Of a stretch of DNA of 7,859 bases, positions 6,818-7,859 are shown one piece after another (the stretch's first letter is position 1; the number at the start of each line of letters is the position of its first letter). The DNA is from Oceanihabitans sp. Lineage in GTDB: Bacteria; Bacteroidota; Bacteroidia; Flavobacteriales; Flavobacteriaceae. The stretch lies in the NCBI GenBank assembly GCA_018067265.1, contig JAGPUY010000302.1, forward strand, positions 1 to 7,859. Reading direction: 5' to 3'. The notes beneath the pieces are model-generated. The model was not told the DNA's origin. It did not search any database and was given only the letters and a program-made list of their open reading frames with translations. The position numbers and the translations under genes are program-made.

Positions 6818-6844
6818 TAAATTCCTGCACAGGCAGGAATCTTA
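6818..6844. terminator. Palindromic terminator between convergent argS and GNAT genes
   Basis: ATTCCTGC (6821-6828) and GCAGGAAT (6833-6840) form a perfect 8 bp stem with a four-base loop ACAG. The stem extends by three pairs (TAA 6818-6820 with TTA 6842-6844) if C6841 is bulged. The extension includes the second argS stop and the acetyltransferase stop codon. On the - strand the hairpin is followed by TTATTACATT, moderately U-rich; on the + strand no T-run follows. It probably terminates the acetyltransferase gene and may also stop or protect the argS transcript. Palindromes with TTCCTGC arms are, to my recollection, common between genes in flavobacterial genomes. Confidence 0.7.
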
Positions 6845-7369
6845 AGAAATAAGATATTGACTTTTAAAAATTTGCATCATTTTATGATCAAAGTATGTAT
6901 GGTCAATTTTTAAATAATTCTTTTGAATACCATAGGTTTCAAAGCCAATTTTGGTATAAATATTTGCAGCTTTTTCATTGCTAACTAGTACATCAATTTC
7001 TATTTGTTCTATACCTTCTATTTTAAAAGCTTCCTCTAATGTCTCCTTTATAATAGTGGAACCAATATTTTTACCTTGATGGTCTGGATTTACATAGACT
7101 TGAATAATGATTCCTCTGTGGTCTGTTTTTCTTCTTTCATATCTTCTAAATCCAGAAATACCAACTAATTGGTTTTTATAAAAAGCGCCAATAACAAAAT
7201 TATCGCGGTTAGATTGCTCAATATAAGGTTGGAAAAATAGTTTGGCTTTCGTTTTTTCTTCTGGATAATTAGAGGTGAAATTATTAGGAAAATTTTTCAA
7301 ACATTGCAGTCTAATTTCTCGATACGCATTGGATTCTTTTGGGAGTAGTTTACGGATTTGAATTTCCAT
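6842..7369 (-). CDS. GNAT family N-acetyltransferase
   Basis: The 175-residue cytoplasmic protein should transfer an acetyl group from acetyl-CoA to an amine; the acceptor cannot be deduced. It starts with the common GNAT opening MEIQIRKLLPKES. The central strand FVIGAFYKNQLVGISGF (58-74) is followed by motif A, IIIQVYVNPDHQGKNIGSTII (87-107), where QGKNIG (98-103) is the pyrophosphate-binding Q/R-x-x-G-x-G/A loop. Motif B, SNEKAANIYTKIGFETYG (130-147), holds the usual Asn and Tyr. Length and motifs are complete. The best candidate for a promoter lies on the - strand at 7408-7438. Its stop codon lies within the extended stem of the palindrome shared with argS. RimI- or RimL-like protein acetylation or detoxification are possible roles, but nothing chooses among them. 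Confidence 0.9.
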   Translation of the reverse strand: MEIQIRKLLPKESNAYREIRLQCLKNFPNNFTSNYPEEKTKAKLFFQPYIEQSNRDNFVIGAFYKNQLVGISGFRRYERRKTDHRGIIIQVYVNPDHQGKNIGSTIIKETLEEAFKIEGIEQIEIDVLVSNEKAANIYTKIGFETYGIQKNYLKIDHTYFDHKMMQIFKSQYLIS

Positions 7370-7407
7370 GATACTATTGGATTATAATTTATCGGAAAGA
7401 GTTTTTA

Positions 7408-7438
7408 CAAAGACTTAAATTTAGTTTAGAAAAAGCAA
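7408..7438 (-). promoter_or_regulatory. Candidate promoter for the GNAT gene
   Basis: On the - strand a TTG (7436-7438) is followed after 20 bases by AGTCTTTG (7408-7415). The TTTG half of the -7 box and the spacing fit the Bacteroidota promoter model, but the TA half does not match. The predicted start is near 7402, about 33 bases before the ATG. Confidence 0.3.
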
Positions 7439-7561
7439 CAGAATAATTTCTTAGCGATGCTATACACGTTTTTTCCTCTTTCTATTCTAATGGTAAAGCT
7501 TGTTTTTATCTCACGACAAACGAAGTTAGCTGTTTTTTTTCACTAAGTCAAATAGATAAAC

Positions 7562-7569
7562 TATTTTTG
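7562..7569 (+). promoter_or_regulatory. Candidate -7 box TATTTTTG for the SprT-like gene
   Basis: TATTTTTG exactly matches TAnnTTTG and ends only five bases before the ATG at 7575. The predicted transcription start falls on or next to the start codon, so the mRNA would be leaderless or nearly so. At the -33 position there is a run of eight T but no TTG. Confidence 0.45.
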
Positions 7570-7574
7570 CCTTC

Positions 7575-7859
7575 ATGCAAAACACGCTTCAAAACTACAT
7601 TCCGGCGCAAGCAATACCTTATGTTTTAAACTTATTGAAACATGATAATTTGGTGGTTAAAGTAAAAAAAGAACGCAAAACAAGACATGGTGATTATAGA
7701 AAATTACCAAACAATAAACACCAAATAACAATTAATGCAAATCTAAATAGCTATCGCTTTTTAATTACTTTAATTCATGAAATTGCACATTTAGAAGCTT
7801 TTACTAAGTACGGAAGATTTATAAAACCACATGGCAAAGAGTGGAAGCAAACGTTTCAG
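7575..7859 (+). CDS. SprT-like zinc-metallopeptidase domain protein (partial)
   Basis: The reading frame starts at ATG 7575 and stays open for 95 codons to the window edge, so the C-terminus is missing. It shows the SprT-like core: TRHGDYRKLPNNKHQITIN (37-55), the zinc-binding helix HEIAH (68-72, with E69 as putative catalytic residue), and KPHGKEWKQTF (84-94), where H86 is the probable third zinc ligand. Flavobacterial homologues are small cytoplasmic proteins of about 200 residues, usually with a cysteine-rich zinc-ribbon tail that would lie beyond this window. The family is related to eukaryotic Spartan/SPRTN, which degrades DNA-protein crosslinks; whether the bacterial members have protease activity is not settled. 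It is divergent from the acetyltransferase gene, 205 bases away. Confidence 0.88.
   Translation, partial: MQNTLQNYIPAQAIPYVLNLLKHDNLVVKVKKERKTRHGDYRKLPNNKHQITINANLNSYRFLITLIHEIAHLEAFTKYGRFIKPHGKEWKQTFQ

Noticed and set aside
1..7859. Defence system, mobile element, CRISPR array or tRNA
   Set aside because: No transposase, integrase, nuclease or Cas motif, no regularly spaced repeats and no cloverleaf-like sequence were seen; the genes look like ordinary chromosomal flavobacterial genes with uniform composition.

Overview
This window most likely comes from a member of the Bacteroidota, family Flavobacteriaceae. The DNA is strongly AT-rich. No gene has a recognisable Shine-Dalgarno sequence, and starts sit in A-rich leaders instead. 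Four gene starts have an exact copy of the Bacteroidota -7 promoter box TAnnTTTG upstream. The protein repertoire also fits: a CtlX-type citrulline hydrolase, a TPR-sensor histidine kinase, a PorT/OMP_b-brl_2-like barrel and a flavobacterial SprT-like protein. Genus cannot be fixed from the sequence alone; a marine flavobacterium is plausible.

Layout, left to right. Positions 1-117 hold the last 38 codons of an unidentified + strand gene. A promoter-like box overlaps its stop codon, and a bulged hairpin (145-185) follows. Next is a probable surface operon: a lipoprotein metalloprotease (197-967) and, 19 bases later, an outer-membrane beta-barrel protein (987-1580). A CtlX-type hydrolase (1631-2566) follows with its own promoter box. 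It runs tail-to-tail into a large TPR histidine kinase on the - strand (2563-4653), the two stop codons sharing the palindrome TTAA. A 367-base non-coding stretch (4654-5020) separates the kinase from the divergent argS (5021 or 5033 to 6817). argS converges on a - strand GNAT acetyltransferase (6842-7369), with a strong palindrome between them. After a 205-base divergent spacer the window ends inside a SprT-like zinc protein (7575 onward).

Functionally, the window is a mix of housekeeping (argS), amino-acid catabolism (ctlX), signalling (the kinase) and envelope genes. I see no mobile element, CRISPR array, tRNA or rRNA, phage gene or toxin-antitoxin pair. Nothing indicates an undescribed multi-gene system. 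The points most worth a second look are the metalloprotease, whose zinc motif resembles an archaemetzincin site split by an insertion; the kinase, whose H-box lacks two conserved residues; the convergent junctions; and the very short predicted leaders at argS and the SprT-like gene.
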